Notes: generated by a model from the sequence alone, not told the origin. Positions 54,332 to 63,807 are shown, counted from the stretch's first letter. The stretch is DNA of 64,000 nt from Candidatus Anaerostipes excrementavium (GCA_019114985.1 DXEM01000015.1:96367-160366), one strand, 5' to 3'. Translations and numbers: made by a program.

Positions 54332-54778
54332 ATGAGATATTTAGAATGGACCGTTTTATTTATATTGTCCGGAATCGGAATTGCTTTGGCAAACTTTGTA
54401 GGTTTCGATGTTGGATTTATGGATTCACTTCCGGGAATTGTTATTTTACTGGCAATTTCTATTGTAGGGGTTGTGATTCATAAGTTGGTTCCTCTGCAGC
54501 TGCCGATTGTTGCCTATGTTTCACTGCTTGGATTGCTGGCAGCATCTCCGATCTCCCCTGCCAGAGAATTTGTGATCGAAGCAGCGGGAAAGATCAACTT
54601 TACTGCTCCGCTTACGATGGTTGGTGCTTATGCCGGAATGTCGATCAGCGGACAGATCAAATCCTTTTTGAAACAAGGATGGAAGATGATTTTAATCGGT
54701 GTTTTTGTTATGACCGGAACGTTTTTAGGATCTGCTTTGATCGCTCAGGTCGTTATGAAAATAACAGGAACAATTTAG
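54332..54778 (+). CDS. Small membrane partner of the DUF3100 protein
   Basis: The 148-residue protein has about four membrane segments and ends VVMKITGTI. It begins with MRYLEWTVLFILSGIG, two bases after DUF3100, with AAAGGAAAGG upstream; a TTG at 54326 would add two residues and is less likely. Its spacing and topology suggest that it forms a complex with DUF3100. I cannot name the family with confidence. Confidence 0.65.
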   Translation: MRYLEWTVLFILSGIGIALANFVGFDVGFMDSLPGIVILLAISIVGVVIHKLVPLQLPIVAYVSLLGLLAASPISPAREFVIEAAGKINFTAPLTMVGAYAGMSISGQIKSFLKQGWKMILIGVFVMTGTFLGSALIAQVVMKITGTI

Positions 54779-54794
54779 TCGAGGAGGAGACAAT

Positions 54795-56108
54795 ATGAAG
54801 AATTTGGTAGTTGCGGATGTATCCGTGTTGCTGCCGGATATGGAAATCAGGAATCACCAGACCGTTGAGGCAGCAGATGGAAAGATCATCAAGATACGTC
54901 CTTTTCAACAGGAAGATAGAAAAGAGGATAGAAAAGATTGGATTGACGGGAGAGGAAAGCTGTTGATGCCGGGACTGGCAGATTGTCATATGCATACTGG
55001 GCAGCAGCTGCTGAAAGGAAAGATCCTGGATGAGCTTCCGATGATCTGGACCAGAATTATGCTTCCGTTTGAAAGTACCCTGACAGAACAGAAGATGGAG
55101 CTTAGCGCTAAGTTAGCAGCGTTAGAGATGATTAAATCCGGAACGACTGCTTTTATTGATGCAGGCAGCTATTATATGGAAGCGGCGGCAGAAGTATATG
55201 TCAAATCAGGGCTGAGAGGGGTGCTTTCTGCCTCTACGATGGACGAAAAGGGGCTGCCGGAAAGCATTGCCCAGACGGCACAGGAAGCGATTGCTCAGAC
55301 AGATCGTTTATATGATTATTATCATGGAAAAGGGAATTTAAAGGCAGCATATTCTTTGCGTTCCTTATTGTCTTGTTCCAAAGAGTTGATCGTGAAAGCA
55401 GCAGAACGTGCAAAAGAAAGAAATACCCTTTTGCAGGCACATATGAATGAATATCCCAATGAGATTAACGGATATTTACAGAGGGAGCAGAAGCGTCCAA
55501 TGGAATATTTGGAGTCTTTGGGCGTGTTAGGAGAAAATTTTGTCAGTGCTCATAGTATTTTGCTTTCTGAGAATGAGAAAGATATTGCAGCACGAAACGA
55601 TATAAAAATATGTCATTGTCCTTTTAGCAACTGTGGAAAAGGCGTGCCGGATACGCCAGCTCTTCTGCAAAGGAATGTGTGCGTTGGTTTAGGTACTGAC
55701 GGAGCGGCTCACGGAGGCTTAAGTTTGTGGAATGAAATGAAGATTTTCCGATCTGTTATGAATACAGCCTGGGGAGTTCCAAACCAAAATCCGGCCATTA
55801 TGCCGGCAAAAGAAATCATCCGCATGGCGACGGAACAGGGATATCATCTGATGCATGAGGATGGAGGAAAGATCGAAGTAGGGAAGAAAGCTGATTTTAT
55901 TACAATATCTCTTTGTCAGCCGCATCTTTATCCAAGCGGCAATCTGGTCAATACACTGCTGGAATGTGTGACAGCGGCAGATGTCTGCGATAGTGTAGTA
56001 GAAGGAAAGATCCTGATGAAAGACCGCAAAGTTCAGACTTTGGATGAGATGGCTATTTTATCAGAAGCAAGAGACTTTATGGAAAGGCAGGAAAGAGAAG
56101 TATGTTAA
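54795..56108 (+). CDS. Amidohydrolase (SsnA/chlorohydrolase-like)
   Basis: This 437-residue metal-dependent deaminase or hydrolase of the amidohydrolase superfamily shows the metal ligands DCHMHTG, QAHMNE, SAHSI and GTDGAA in the expected order. This arrangement is that of guanine, methylthioadenosine or aminohydrolase enzymes. A strong GAGGAGG site precedes the start. It overlaps the following permease by seven bases, so it is in the same operon. The substrate could be a purine or another amine imported by the DUF3100 pair. That is inferred from context. Confidence 0.88.
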   Translation: MKNLVVADVSVLLPDMEIRNHQTVEAADGKIIKIRPFQQEDRKEDRKDWIDGRGKLLMPGLADCHMHTGQQLLKGKILDELPMIWTRIMLPFESTLTEQKMELSAKLAALEMIKSGTTAFIDAGSYYMEAAAEVYVKSGLRGVLSASTMDEKGLPESIAQTAQEAIAQTDRLYDYYHGKGNLKAAYSLRSLLSCSKELIVKAAERAKERNTLLQAHMNEYPNEINGYLQREQKRPMEYLESLGVLGENFVSAHSILLSENEKDIAARNDIKICHCPFSNCGKGVPDTPALLQRNVCVGLGTDGAAHGGLSLWNEMKIFRSVMNTAWGVPNQNPAIMPAKEIIRMATEQGYHLMHEDGGKIEVGKKADFITISLCQPHLYPSGNLVNTLLECVTAADVCDSVVEGKILMKDRKVQTLDEMAILSEARDFMERQEREVC

Positions 56109-56857
56109 TATTGGCTGCAGTCATGAATTTCCTGGTGGGAATTTGTATCGGCTTGACTGGGATTGCAGGATTTCTGCTTCCAATGTTTTATACAGGTTTC
56201 ATGGGGATGCCTGCCACAGAAGCTTTGGCTTTAAGTTTTACAGCATTTTTTGTCTCCGGTGTATTAGGTTCCGTCTCTTATTATAAAAACGGCAAATTGG
56301 ATCTTGCCCCGGCAGCAGTTCTTTCCATCGGCAGTTTTTTTGGAGCTTTGGGCGGTGTGAAGATCAATTTGCTGATACCGGAGGAAACGATTAAGGTCAT
56401 TTTGTATGTGGTAGTATTATTGTCCGGAATTTCGATTCTATTGAGGAAAGATTCAAAAGGAACGGTTTCTGAGAAAAGACGAAAAAGCGGGAAAGGCCGC
56501 TGGATCGGATACCTGGTTTTAGGCGCTGTAACAGGAGCAGTCTGTGCGGCATCCGGAGCCGGAGGACCAGTGCTTGTTATGCCGCTGCTTACATTGATTG
56601 GTTTTTTGCCTCATACAGCGGTAGGAATGTCATTGTTTAATTCCATTTTCATCGCAGTTCCTTCTGCGGCAGGTTATCTGGCCAACGCGGCATATATGGA
56701 GCAGATGGGGCTCATGCTGGCAATCATTATCGTATGTCATGGCGCAGGTGTGATAATTGGCAGTAAAAATGCGGTAAAGATCAATCAAACGCTGTTAAAA
56801 CGAATAGTTGCGGCGGGATCCATTGCGATTGCTTGTATCAAACTTTGGATTGGTTAG
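56102..56857 (+). CDS. TauE/SafE-family permease
   Basis: The 251-residue membrane protein has about seven to eight segments in two halves, with the family blocks GICIGLTGIAGFLLPM and GAVCAASGAGGPVLVMPLL. The family exports sulfite, sulfoacetate or other small anions. It overlaps the amidohydrolase gene by seven bases. If the operon breaks down a sulfur- or nitrogen-containing compound, this protein could export the product. Substrate unknown. Confidence 0.85.
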   Translation: MLILAAVMNFLVGICIGLTGIAGFLLPMFYTGFMGMPATEALALSFTAFFVSGVLGSVSYYKNGKLDLAPAAVLSIGSFFGALGGVKINLLIPEETIKVILYVVVLLSGISILLRKDSKGTVSEKRRKSGKGRWIGYLVLGAVTGAVCAASGAGGPVLVMPLLTLIGFLPHTAVGMSLFNSIFIAVPSAAGYLANAAYMEQMGLMLAIIIVCHGAGVIIGSKNAVKINQTLLKRIVAAGSIAIACIKLWIG

Positions 56858-56911
56858 GAAATTAACTACTTAGTCATGACAAAAATAATATAATATGGTA
56901 TGATAGGAAAA

Positions 56912-56959
56912 ACAGTCCTTCGATTGACATGATTGGTCGATATGAAGGGGTGTTTTTTT
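56912..56959 (+). terminator. Terminator before the multidrug ABC operon
   Basis: CCTTCGAT (56917-56924) pairs with ATATGAAGG (56940-56948), with flanking ACA/TGT, and is followed by a run of seven Ts. Confidence 0.7.
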
Positions 56960-56995
56960 GACACTAAAAATAGAAAAAGGAGGAATTGAAATCAG

Positions 56996-58744
56996 ATGAT
57001 CAGGACATTGCTGAAAGAAGTAAAAGAATTCAAAAAGCCATCGATCCTGACTCCGCTGTTCATGATTTTGGAAGTCCTTATGGAGACGATCATTCCATTT
57101 TTAATGGCTTCCATCATTGATGACGGGGTAGAAGTCGGAGACATCGGCCATATTTATAAAGTCGGAGCGATTATGATCGCTGCCGCGGTCATCGGACTTC
57201 TGGCAGGACTTGGCGGCGGAAGGACAGGAGCGCTTGCTTCTGCGGGACTTGCAAAGAATCTTAGAGATTCCATGTTCCACAATATCCAGAGCTTTTCTTT
57301 TTCCAACATTGATAAGTTCAGCACCGCGGGACTCGTTACCCGTCTGACGACGGATGTGACCAACATTCAGAATGCTTACCAGATGCTTCTGCGTATGTTT
57401 ACCAGGGCGCCGGCCAGCATGATTTGCGCGATGGTGATGGCATTTTCCATTAATGCCAGACTGGCCAGCATCTATTTGATCGCAGTCATTATCCTTGGGA
57501 CCATTCTGATTTTCATTATGAATCATGCCACAAAATATTTCCAGCAGGCTTTTCCTAAATATGATGATATGAACGCTTCTGTACAGGAAAATATTGCAGG
57601 AATTCGTGTGGTAAAAGCCTATGTGCGAGAGGAACAGGAGACACGGAAATTCCAGAAAGCCAGCGAGAATATCTATCGGATCTTTAAAAAGGCAGAATGC
57701 AATCTTGTTTATAATGCACCGCTGATGCAGTTTACGGTGTATGGATGTATTTTGCTGATCAGCTGGCTGGGAGCGAAGATGATCGTAACCGATGCGCTGA
57801 CAACCGGGGAACTTATGAGTCTTCTTACTTACTGTATGAATATTTTGATGAGCCTTATGATGATGTCTATGGTGTTTGTCATGGTATCTATGAGTTCAGC
57901 CAGCGCGAAACGTATTACAGAGATTCTTACAGAAGAAAGTGATTTGAAGAATCCGGCTCATCCTGTCTATGATATCCCGGATGGAAGCATTGCGTTTCGT
58001 CATGTAGATTTTGCGTATCGGAAAGAAAGCAAAGAACCGGTATTAAAGGATATTAACTTAGACATTCATACCGGAGAAACGATTGGAATCATAGGAGGTA
58101 CCGGAAGTGCTAAGACCAGTTTGGTGAATTTGATCAGTCGTTTGTACGACGTATCAGAAGGAGAGGTTCTGGTAGGAGGACGCAATGTAAAAGAGTATGA
58201 TATGGAAACCTTGAGGAATCAGGTTGCAGTTGTGCTTCAGAAAAACGTTCTTTTCTCAGGAACGATCTTGGAGAATCTGCGATGGGGAGATAAGAATGCG
58301 ACGGACGAAGAATGTATGGAGGCATGTCGCCTGGCCTGTGCCGATGAGTTTATTCAACGTTTTCCGGATAAATATCAGACCCATATCGAACAGGGAGGAA
58401 GCAACGTATCCGGAGGGCAGAAACAGCGCTTGTGTATTGCCCGAGCGCTGCTTAAGAAACCGAAGATTCTTATTTTAGATGATAGTACCAGCGCAGTAGA
58501 TACGGCAACGGATGCACAGATTCGACGGGCATTCTTGGAGGAGATTCCGGATACGACGAAATTAATCATCGCCCAGAGGATTTCCAGTGTGCAGGATGCG
58601 GATCGGATTATTGTTATGGAAGAGGGCAGGATCAATGGCATTGGCACCCATGAAGAATTGCTCCGGTCCAATCAGATTTACCGGGAAGTCTACGAAGCCC
58701 AGACGAAGGGCGGAGGAGACTTTGATGAGAATGGAGGTGAGTAG
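56996..58744 (+). CDS. Multidrug ABC exporter half-transporter with non-canonical ATP site
   Basis: This 582-residue half-transporter has six membrane segments (about 1-320) and an ATPase domain (about 340-560). Walker A reads GGTGSAKT, the signature is VSGGQKQR, and Walker B ends LILDDSTSAVD, with Asp in place of the catalytic Glu. That marks the non-hydrolysing site of a heterodimer, like LmrC or BmrC. The partner gene starts two bases after its stop. Substrates are probably drugs or lipids. The membrane domain start is MIRTLLKEVKEFKKP; AAAGGAGG precedes it. Confidence 0.92.
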   Translation: MIRTLLKEVKEFKKPSILTPLFMILEVLMETIIPFLMASIIDDGVEVGDIGHIYKVGAIMIAAAVIGLLAGLGGGRTGALASAGLAKNLRDSMFHNIQSFSFSNIDKFSTAGLVTRLTTDVTNIQNAYQMLLRMFTRAPASMICAMVMAFSINARLASIYLIAVIILGTILIFIMNHATKYFQQAFPKYDDMNASVQENIAGIRVVKAYVREEQETRKFQKASENIYRIFKKAECNLVYNAPLMQFTVYGCILLISWLGAKMIVTDALTTGELMSLLTYCMNILMSLMMMSMVFVMVSMSSASAKRITEILTEESDLKNPAHPVYDIPDGSIAFRHVDFAYRKESKEPVLKDINLDIHTGETIGIIGGTGSAKTSLVNLISRLYDVSEGEVLVGGRNVKEYDMETLRNQVAVVLQKNVLFSGTILENLRWGDKNATDEECMEACRLACADEFIQRFPDKYQTHIEQGGSNVSGGQKQRLCIARALLKKPKILILDDSTSAVDTATDAQIRRAFLEEIPDTTKLIIAQRISSVQDADRIIVMEEGRINGIGTHEELLRSNQIYREVYEAQTKGGGDFDENGGE

Positions 58745-58746
58745 GT

Positions 58747-60654
58747 ATGCCGGGAATGAATACAAGAGGAAATAAAGGGAATGCCCGGATTCAGCATCCG
58801 ATGCGTCAGCTTAAGAGGCTGATGTCTTATGTATTTAAAGATTATGGTTTATATTGTGCCGCAGTGCTGATCTTAATTATCATAAGTGTATTGGCCAATG
58901 TTCAGGGAACCATGTTTACAAAGAATTTAATTGACGTATACATTCAGCCTCTGCTTACATCCGACCGCCCGGATTTTACTCCGCTTTTGCACGCGATAGC
59001 AAAAGTAGCGGGATTTTATGGAATTGGGATTATCTCCACTTATACCTACAACCGAATCATGGTAGAAGTTACCCAGGGAACTTTGCGCGATATGCGAAAC
59101 GATTTGTTTGAGCGAATGGAGCGTTTGCCGATCAAATATTTCGACACCCATACTCACGGTGATATTATGTCGATCTATACCAATGATATCGATACCCTGC
59201 GCCAGATGATCAGTCAGAGTATGCCTCAGTTTATTAACAGTGCGATTACGATCGTCAGCGTATTTATCAGTATGCTGATCTTAAATATTCCATTGACGGC
59301 CGTTACGCTGATCATGGTCGGGATTATGGTGGCGTCTTCAAGAGCCGCAGCCGGCAGAAGCGGAAAATATTTTGTTGAGCAGCAGATTAATATCGGAAAG
59401 GTAAACGGATATATTGAAGAGATGATGGAAGGGCAGAAGATCGTAAAAGTATTCTGTCATGAAGAAGAGACGGAGGAGAAATTCCGTGACCTGAACCATC
59501 AATTGTTCGTTAGCTCCGATCGAGCAAATGCATTTGCCAATTATTTAGGACCAATCAATGCTCAGCTTGGGAATGTCAGTTATGTAATCTGTGCGATCGT
59601 CGGAGGTCTTCTGGCACTGCATCGAGTTGGCGGATTTACCCTTGGAGGTCTTGCAAGCTTCCTTGCATTTAATAAAAGTTTCGCCATGCCGATCAATCAG
59701 ATCAGTATGCAGCTGAATGCGGTTGTTATGGCCATGGCAGGAGCGGAACGTATTTTCCGACTGATGGATGAAACCGAAGAAACCGATGAAGGATATGTTA
59801 CTTTGGTAAACGTTACGGAGAGCGTCGAAGGCAAGCTGACAGAGAGTGATCACCGAACAGGGAAATGGGCTTGGAAACATGTTCATCAAGCGGATCAGTC
59901 TGTGGACTATATTAAACTGCAGGGAGATGTGGTATTTAACGGTGTAGATTTCGGTTATGATGACAAGAAAATTGTTTTGCATGATATTAAACTGGAAGCA
60001 CGCCCGGGACAGAAGATTGCCTTTGTTGGATCTACCGGTGCAGGAAAGACAACGATTACCAACCTGATTAATCGTTTTTATGATATACAGGATGGAAAGA
60101 TCCGATATGATGGAATCAATATTAACAAGATTAAGAAAGCGGATCTGCGCAGATCCCTTGGAATCGTGCTGCAGGATACCTGCTTATTTACAGGAACGGT
60201 AAAGGACAATATTCGTTATGGAAAGCTGGATGCCAACGATGAGGAAATCTATGCGGCAGCCAGACTGGCCAATGCGGATGGATTTATTCGAAGACTTCCG
60301 CAGGGATATGATACGATGCTGACAGGAGGAGGCGCAGGGCTCAGTCAGGGACAGAGACAGCTTCTTGCCATTGCCCGTGCTGCTGTAGCGGATCCTCCGG
60401 TACTGATTTTGGATGAAGCGACCAGCTCCATCGATACCAGAACCGAACAGATTGTGCAGGATGGAATGGATAAACTGATGCACGGAAGAACCACATTTGT
60501 CATAGCCCATCGCCTTTCAACCATTCAGAATGCAGACTGCATTATGGTATTGGAACGAGGAAGAATCATCGAACGAGGAAATCACGAACGGCTGATTCAA
60601 AAGAAGGGAAGGTATTATCAGTTATATACCGGAAATCAAATCGGCGAGGGATAG
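58747..60654 (+). CDS. Multidrug ABC exporter half-transporter with canonical ATP site
   Basis: This 635-residue partner of the previous gene has a membrane domain (about 25-360) and an ATPase domain with Walker A GSTGAGKT, signature LSQGQRQL and Walker B LILDEATSSID. Its catalytic Glu supplies the active site of the heterodimer. A basic N-terminal extension precedes the first segment. GGAGG lies upstream of the start. An insertion of about 40 residues between the membrane and ATPase parts (near residue 370-400, acid-rich) is longer than in the partner. Confidence 0.92.
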   Translation: MPGMNTRGNKGNARIQHPMRQLKRLMSYVFKDYGLYCAAVLILIIISVLANVQGTMFTKNLIDVYIQPLLTSDRPDFTPLLHAIAKVAGFYGIGIISTYTYNRIMVEVTQGTLRDMRNDLFERMERLPIKYFDTHTHGDIMSIYTNDIDTLRQMISQSMPQFINSAITIVSVFISMLILNIPLTAVTLIMVGIMVASSRAAAGRSGKYFVEQQINIGKVNGYIEEMMEGQKIVKVFCHEEETEEKFRDLNHQLFVSSDRANAFANYLGPINAQLGNVSYVICAIVGGLLALHRVGGFTLGGLASFLAFNKSFAMPINQISMQLNAVVMAMAGAERIFRLMDETEETDEGYVTLVNVTESVEGKLTESDHRTGKWAWKHVHQADQSVDYIKLQGDVVFNGVDFGYDDKKIVLHDIKLEARPGQKIAFVGSTGAGKTTITNLINRFYDIQDGKIRYDGININKIKKADLRRSLGIVLQDTCLFTGTVKDNIRYGKLDANDEEIYAAARLANADGFIRRLPQGYDTMLTGGGAGLSQGQRQLLAIARAAVADPPVLILDEATSSIDTRTEQIVQDGMDKLMHGRTTFVIAHRLSTIQNADCIMVLERGRIIERGNHERLIQKKGRYYQLYTGNQIGEG

Positions 60655-60677
60655 AGTGCGAACGGATTTACAATGTG

Positions 60678-60719
60678 AAAACTCTCAGAGGAATAATCAA
60701 GATCCTCTGGGAGTTTTTT
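60678..60719 (+). terminator. Terminator of the ABC exporter operon
   Basis: AAAACTCTCAGAGGA pairs with TCCTCTGGGAGTTTT, followed by a T run. Confidence 0.85.
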
Positions 60720-60747
60720 AGGTTGTGCGGAGATGCCGTCAAATTGC

Positions 60748-60787
60748 TTGACATTTTCCCGAAAAAGGATAAACTATTAATTGGTTT
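60748..60787 (+). promoter_or_regulatory. MarR-MATE operon promoter
   Basis: TTGACA (60748-60753) and TAAACT (60770-60775) are 16 bp apart. The imperfect inverted repeat AAAC-...-GGTTT at 60771-60787 overlaps the -10, a likely operator for the MarR product encoded 40 bp downstream. Confidence 0.6.
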
Positions 60788-60814
60788 ACAAGTGAACGAA
60801 AGGGGCGGTGAGAT

Positions 60815-61264
60815 ATGGAATTTGCGCGAACGATGGAACAAGTGATTAAGGAGTTCGCGGCGATTAGGAAAGTATATGCCAAAGCTTTTACAGAGTCTTT
60901 TCTCCAGGAGAATTTTTCTCCTAATGAGGTGGATATCCTGATTTTTCTTGCAAGGAATCCTTCGTTAAATACGGGAAAGGATTTAAGTGTCTGTCTGGAT
61001 GTATCCAAAGGATTGATCTGCCGCAGTGTGGATTCACTGATCAAGAAAGGACTTTTGACCGCCGAGGATGATGAGACTGACCGAAGGATTCAGCGTCTTG
61101 CACTGACAGAGAAGGCAGATCCGGTGGTTCAGGAAATCTTTCAGGTGAATCAAGAGATTTTCCAAGACATATTGCAAGATATTCCGGAAGAAGAGATTCG
61201 TCAGATGGAAGCGACTTTAAAGAAAATCATCGAAAAATTTCATGAAAGGTTGGAGATAAAATGA
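60815..61264 (+). CDS. MarR-family regulator of the MATE pump
   Basis: The 149-residue protein has N-terminal dimer helices, a winged helix (about 40-105, with SVCLDVSKGLICRSVDSLIKKG and the wing DETDRRIQRLALT) and a C-terminal helix. It probably represses its own operon and is released by a ligand or oxidant. It overlaps the MATE gene by four bases (ATGA), so the two are translated together. The GAACGAAAGG sequence precedes its start. Confidence 0.9.
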   Translation: MEFARTMEQVIKEFAAIRKVYAKAFTESFLQENFSPNEVDILIFLARNPSLNTGKDLSVCLDVSKGLICRSVDSLIKKGLLTAEDDETDRRIQRLALTEKADPVVQEIFQVNQEIFQDILQDIPEEEIRQMEATLKKIIEKFHERLEIK

Positions 61265-62631
61265 AGATATCAAAAGAAGTTGATTTAGGGAAAGAACCAA
61301 TCGGCCATTTGCTGTTTGTTTTGGCGATTCCGACGATTGCTTCTCAGGTAATCAATGCGCTGTATAATATGGTCGACCGTATGTATATCGGACATATTCC
61401 TGAAGTCGGAGCGGCTGCCTTGACGGGAGTCGGGGTGAGTTTCCCGATCATTATGGTAGTTTCTGCGTTTGCGGCGTTGGTCGGCATGGGAGGTGCACCT
61501 CAGGCGAGCATCGCCATGGGAAGAAAGGACCATCATAAGGCAGAAAAGATCCTGGGAAACTGTTTTACATCACTGGCGATAGTGGCAATTGTGCTGACTT
61601 TGATTGTGCTGGTATTTAAGACCCCTTTGCTGTATTTGTTTGGGGCAAGTAAAAATACGATTACTTATGCGGAAAATTATATTGAGATCTATGCGGTTGG
61701 AACCATTTTTGTTCAGATGACCTTGGGACTTAATATGTTCATCTCTGCACAGGGATTTTCCATGATCAGTATGCTGACTGTAGTAATCGGAGCGGTCACC
61801 AATATCATTTTAGATCCAATCTTTATCTTTGGATTTGGTTTGGGCGTGCGCGGCGCAGCTATTGCAACGGTATTGTCACAGGCGCTGAGTGCGGTATGGG
61901 CGATCAAATTTCTGACGGGAAAATCTACCGTTCTTCATCTGAAAAAGAGCAATATGAAGGTAGAATGGAAAATCATGGCGCCGTGTGTCGCTCTTGGAGT
62001 AGCGCCGTTTATTATGCAGTCAACGGAGAGTATTTTGGTCTTGTGTTTTAATTCATCCTTGCTGAAATATGGTGGAGATATGGCGGTAGGAGCCATGACG
62101 ATTCTGTCCAGTGTGATGCAGTTTGCCATGCTGCCGCTGCAGGGGCTTACCCAAGGAGGCCAGCCAATCATCAGTTACAATTATGGGGCGCAGAACATAG
62201 AGCGAGTAAAAAAAGGGTTCAAACTCTTGTTGATTTCTTGTCTGTGTTATTCGACTTTGATGTGGGCAGCGGCACAGCTGATTCCAAATCTTTTGGTCAT
62301 GATTTTTACAAACGATCCGGAACTGATGGAGCTTGCCGTATGGGCGCTTCGAATCTATATGGCCGGGGTTCTGCTGATGGGAGCTCAGATTGCATGTCAG
62401 CAGACATTTATCGCATTTGGAAATGCAAAGGTATCCACATTTCTGGCTATTTTCCGAAAGATCATCGTATTGATTCCGATGATCTATATCCTGCCGCAGT
62501 TTATGGATAATAAAGTCCAGGCGGTATTTATGGCAGAGCCGATCGCGGACACAATCGCTGTTTGTACAACATGCATTATGTTTTTCTTCAGTTTTAAGAA
62601 ACTGATAAAAGTAATGCAGCAAAATAAGTAA
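61261..62631 (+). CDS. MATE-family efflux transporter
   Basis: This 456-residue membrane protein has twelve predicted segments in two bundles. Characteristic blocks are INALYNMVDRMYIGHIPEVGAAALTG near the N-terminus and GLTQGGQPIISYNYGAQN in the second half. It likely exports cationic drugs or metabolites driven by Na+ or H+. It is coupled to the MarR gene by a four-base overlap. A hairpin after the stop probably ends the transcript. Confidence 0.93.
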   Translation: MKISKEVDLGKEPIGHLLFVLAIPTIASQVINALYNMVDRMYIGHIPEVGAAALTGVGVSFPIIMVVSAFAALVGMGGAPQASIAMGRKDHHKAEKILGNCFTSLAIVAIVLTLIVLVFKTPLLYLFGASKNTITYAENYIEIYAVGTIFVQMTLGLNMFISAQGFSMISMLTVVIGAVTNIILDPIFIFGFGLGVRGAAIATVLSQALSAVWAIKFLTGKSTVLHLKKSNMKVEWKIMAPCVALGVAPFIMQSTESILVLCFNSSLLKYGGDMAVGAMTILSSVMQFAMLPLQGLTQGGQPIISYNYGAQNIERVKKGFKLLLISCLCYSTLMWAAAQLIPNLLVMIFTNDPELMELAVWALRIYMAGVLLMGAQIACQQTFIAFGNAKVSTFLAIFRKIIVLIPMIYILPQFMDNKVQAVFMAEPIADTIAVCTTCIMFFFSFKKLIKVMQQNK

Positions 62632-62671
62632 AACGATACGGAAAGATATAAGAAAAACCATACTATAAGAA

Positions 62672-62700
62672 GGCGGAAGCACTCGCTGCTTTCGCCCTCT
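62672..62700 (+). terminator. Terminator of the MATE gene
   Basis: GGCGGAAGCA (62672-62681) pairs with TGCTTTCGCC (62687-62696), with one G-T contact, followed by CTCTTGTTT. Confidence 0.7.
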
Positions 62701-62793
62701 TGTTTCATAAAATTCTTTTGGATAAATATCTCGATATTTTGCATATTCAGAGGACACTTGTCCCCAATCAGATCCCTTTCCATTATCTATCAT
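62695..62793 (-). pseudogene. Remnant of a class I SAM methyltransferase N-terminus
   Basis: About 33 codons on the minus strand read MIDNGKGSDWGQVSSEYAK followed by YRDIYPKEFYE, the standard opening of a methyltransferase family found in Clostridia. The SAM-binding motif that should follow is absent, and the sequence runs into the MATE terminator. It is a truncated remnant. Confidence 0.6.
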
Positions 62794-62838
62794 TTTATTT
62801 TTGATAATCAAAAGGCAAACACCACCATAAATTCGGAT

Positions 62839-63807
62839 TTAGATATGATATTCCTGAAATAATTGTTCCAAATATTGTTCATCTTCTAAAGCTCTTAACA
62901 AATCTTTTTGCCGATTCTGCTGCAGCAAGATTTTTGATAATTCAGCAAAGGAATGGATAACGTGCCGGCGTTCTTCCAGGCGTCCTATTTTTTCGCCTTC
63001 GGACCGTCCATGCTTCTCGCCTTTGGACCACCCATGCTTCTCACCTTCAGATCGTCCATATTTTTCGCCTTTGGACCATCCATACTTTTCTCCCTCTGCC
63101 CATCCGCTCTGGCGCATTGCTTCCAATTCATCTGCCATTAATTCTTCCAATGCCTGACACATGTGTTTCACCTCCAAAAATAAATCACGGTTTACTCTTA
63201 CGATCAGATCCATTACAGAACGATATCTTTCATCTTTTTTATGCTTTTTATATTCCTGAATCAGTTCCTCCGCTTCCTGCCATCCCGATAATCTGCCTCC
63301 GATGCTCCGCAGCCATAAATTCTTCTCTCTGGACAGCTGATGAAGCAATATCAGCTGAACGGGAAGATCCAATCCTTTGATATAATAGATTCCTTCTTCC
63401 GTTTTCGATATCTCTAAGGCCTTTTCTTTCTGCAAATACTGCAGTAGCTTTTTTGGATATCGGCTGCAGACAAGTGTAATCGTCATCTCCTCGATCTTAA
63501 TACTTTTCTCAGACTTATACAAATAAGCATAGGCAAAGACTTTATAAAAGTCATCGATGCCAATGTAATCTTCCGGACTTTTGTATTCGATGACATTATA
63601 CCTGCGAAAGATCCTTCCGATATTCTTCCTAATCGGAAACTCTAGCTGCTTTTTGATGATCAGGACATCAATCGCCATGGGCTTTGTACCCAGCTGATGT
63701 TCGTTCTCACATATTAGATTGTCTTTCACCGCTTCCAGTTCAATCTGAAGATCTGCATAAAATGCTGGATGCCACTGCAGCGGTCTCTGTACCTTTTCTT
63801 GTTCCAT
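62839..63807 (-). CDS. PD-(D/E)XK nuclease-like protein with octapeptide repeats
   Basis: The 322-residue protein resembles the Rpn/PD-(D/E)XK group found in many copies in Clostridia genomes and often mislabelled. A nuclease-like core has AIDVLII (Asp47) and NVIEYKSPED (Glu74 and Lys76) matching the D...E-x-K pattern. Residues about 235-275 hold five to six octapeptide repeats of the GEKYGWSK type, followed by a helical end. The start at 63807 has AAAGGAGG five bases upstream; the longer frame to 63882 has none. Some relatives help recombination or transposon-like spread, which is not shown here. Confidence 0.75.
   Translation of the reverse strand: MEQEKVQRPLQWHPAFYADLQIELEAVKDNLICENEHQLGTKPMAIDVLIIKKQLEFPIRKNIGRIFRRYNVIEYKSPEDYIGIDDFYKVFAYAYLYKSEKSIKIEEMTITLVCSRYPKKLLQYLQKEKALEISKTEEGIYYIKGLDLPVQLILLHQLSREKNLWLRSIGGRLSGWQEAEELIQEYKKHKKDERYRSVMDLIVRVNRDLFLEVKHMCQALEELMADELEAMRQSGWAEGEKYGWSKGEKYGRSEGEKHGWSKGEKHGRSEGEKIGRLEERRHVIHSFAELSKILLQQNRQKDLLRALEDEQYLEQLFQEYHI
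62983..63105 (-). repeat. 24-bp tandem coding repeats
   Basis: Five to six copies of a 24-bp unit encode octapeptides such as GWAEGEKY, GWSKGEKY, GRSEGEKH, GWSKGEKH and GRSEGEKI. Two sub-types, GWSK and GRSE, alternate. Copy number could vary between strains by slippage. Confidence 0.8.

Noticed and set aside
62053..62811. 252-codon minus-strand frame across the end of the MATE gene
   Set aside because: Most of it lies opposite the MATE coding sequence; only the first 33 codons resemble a protein family, so it is listed as a remnant.
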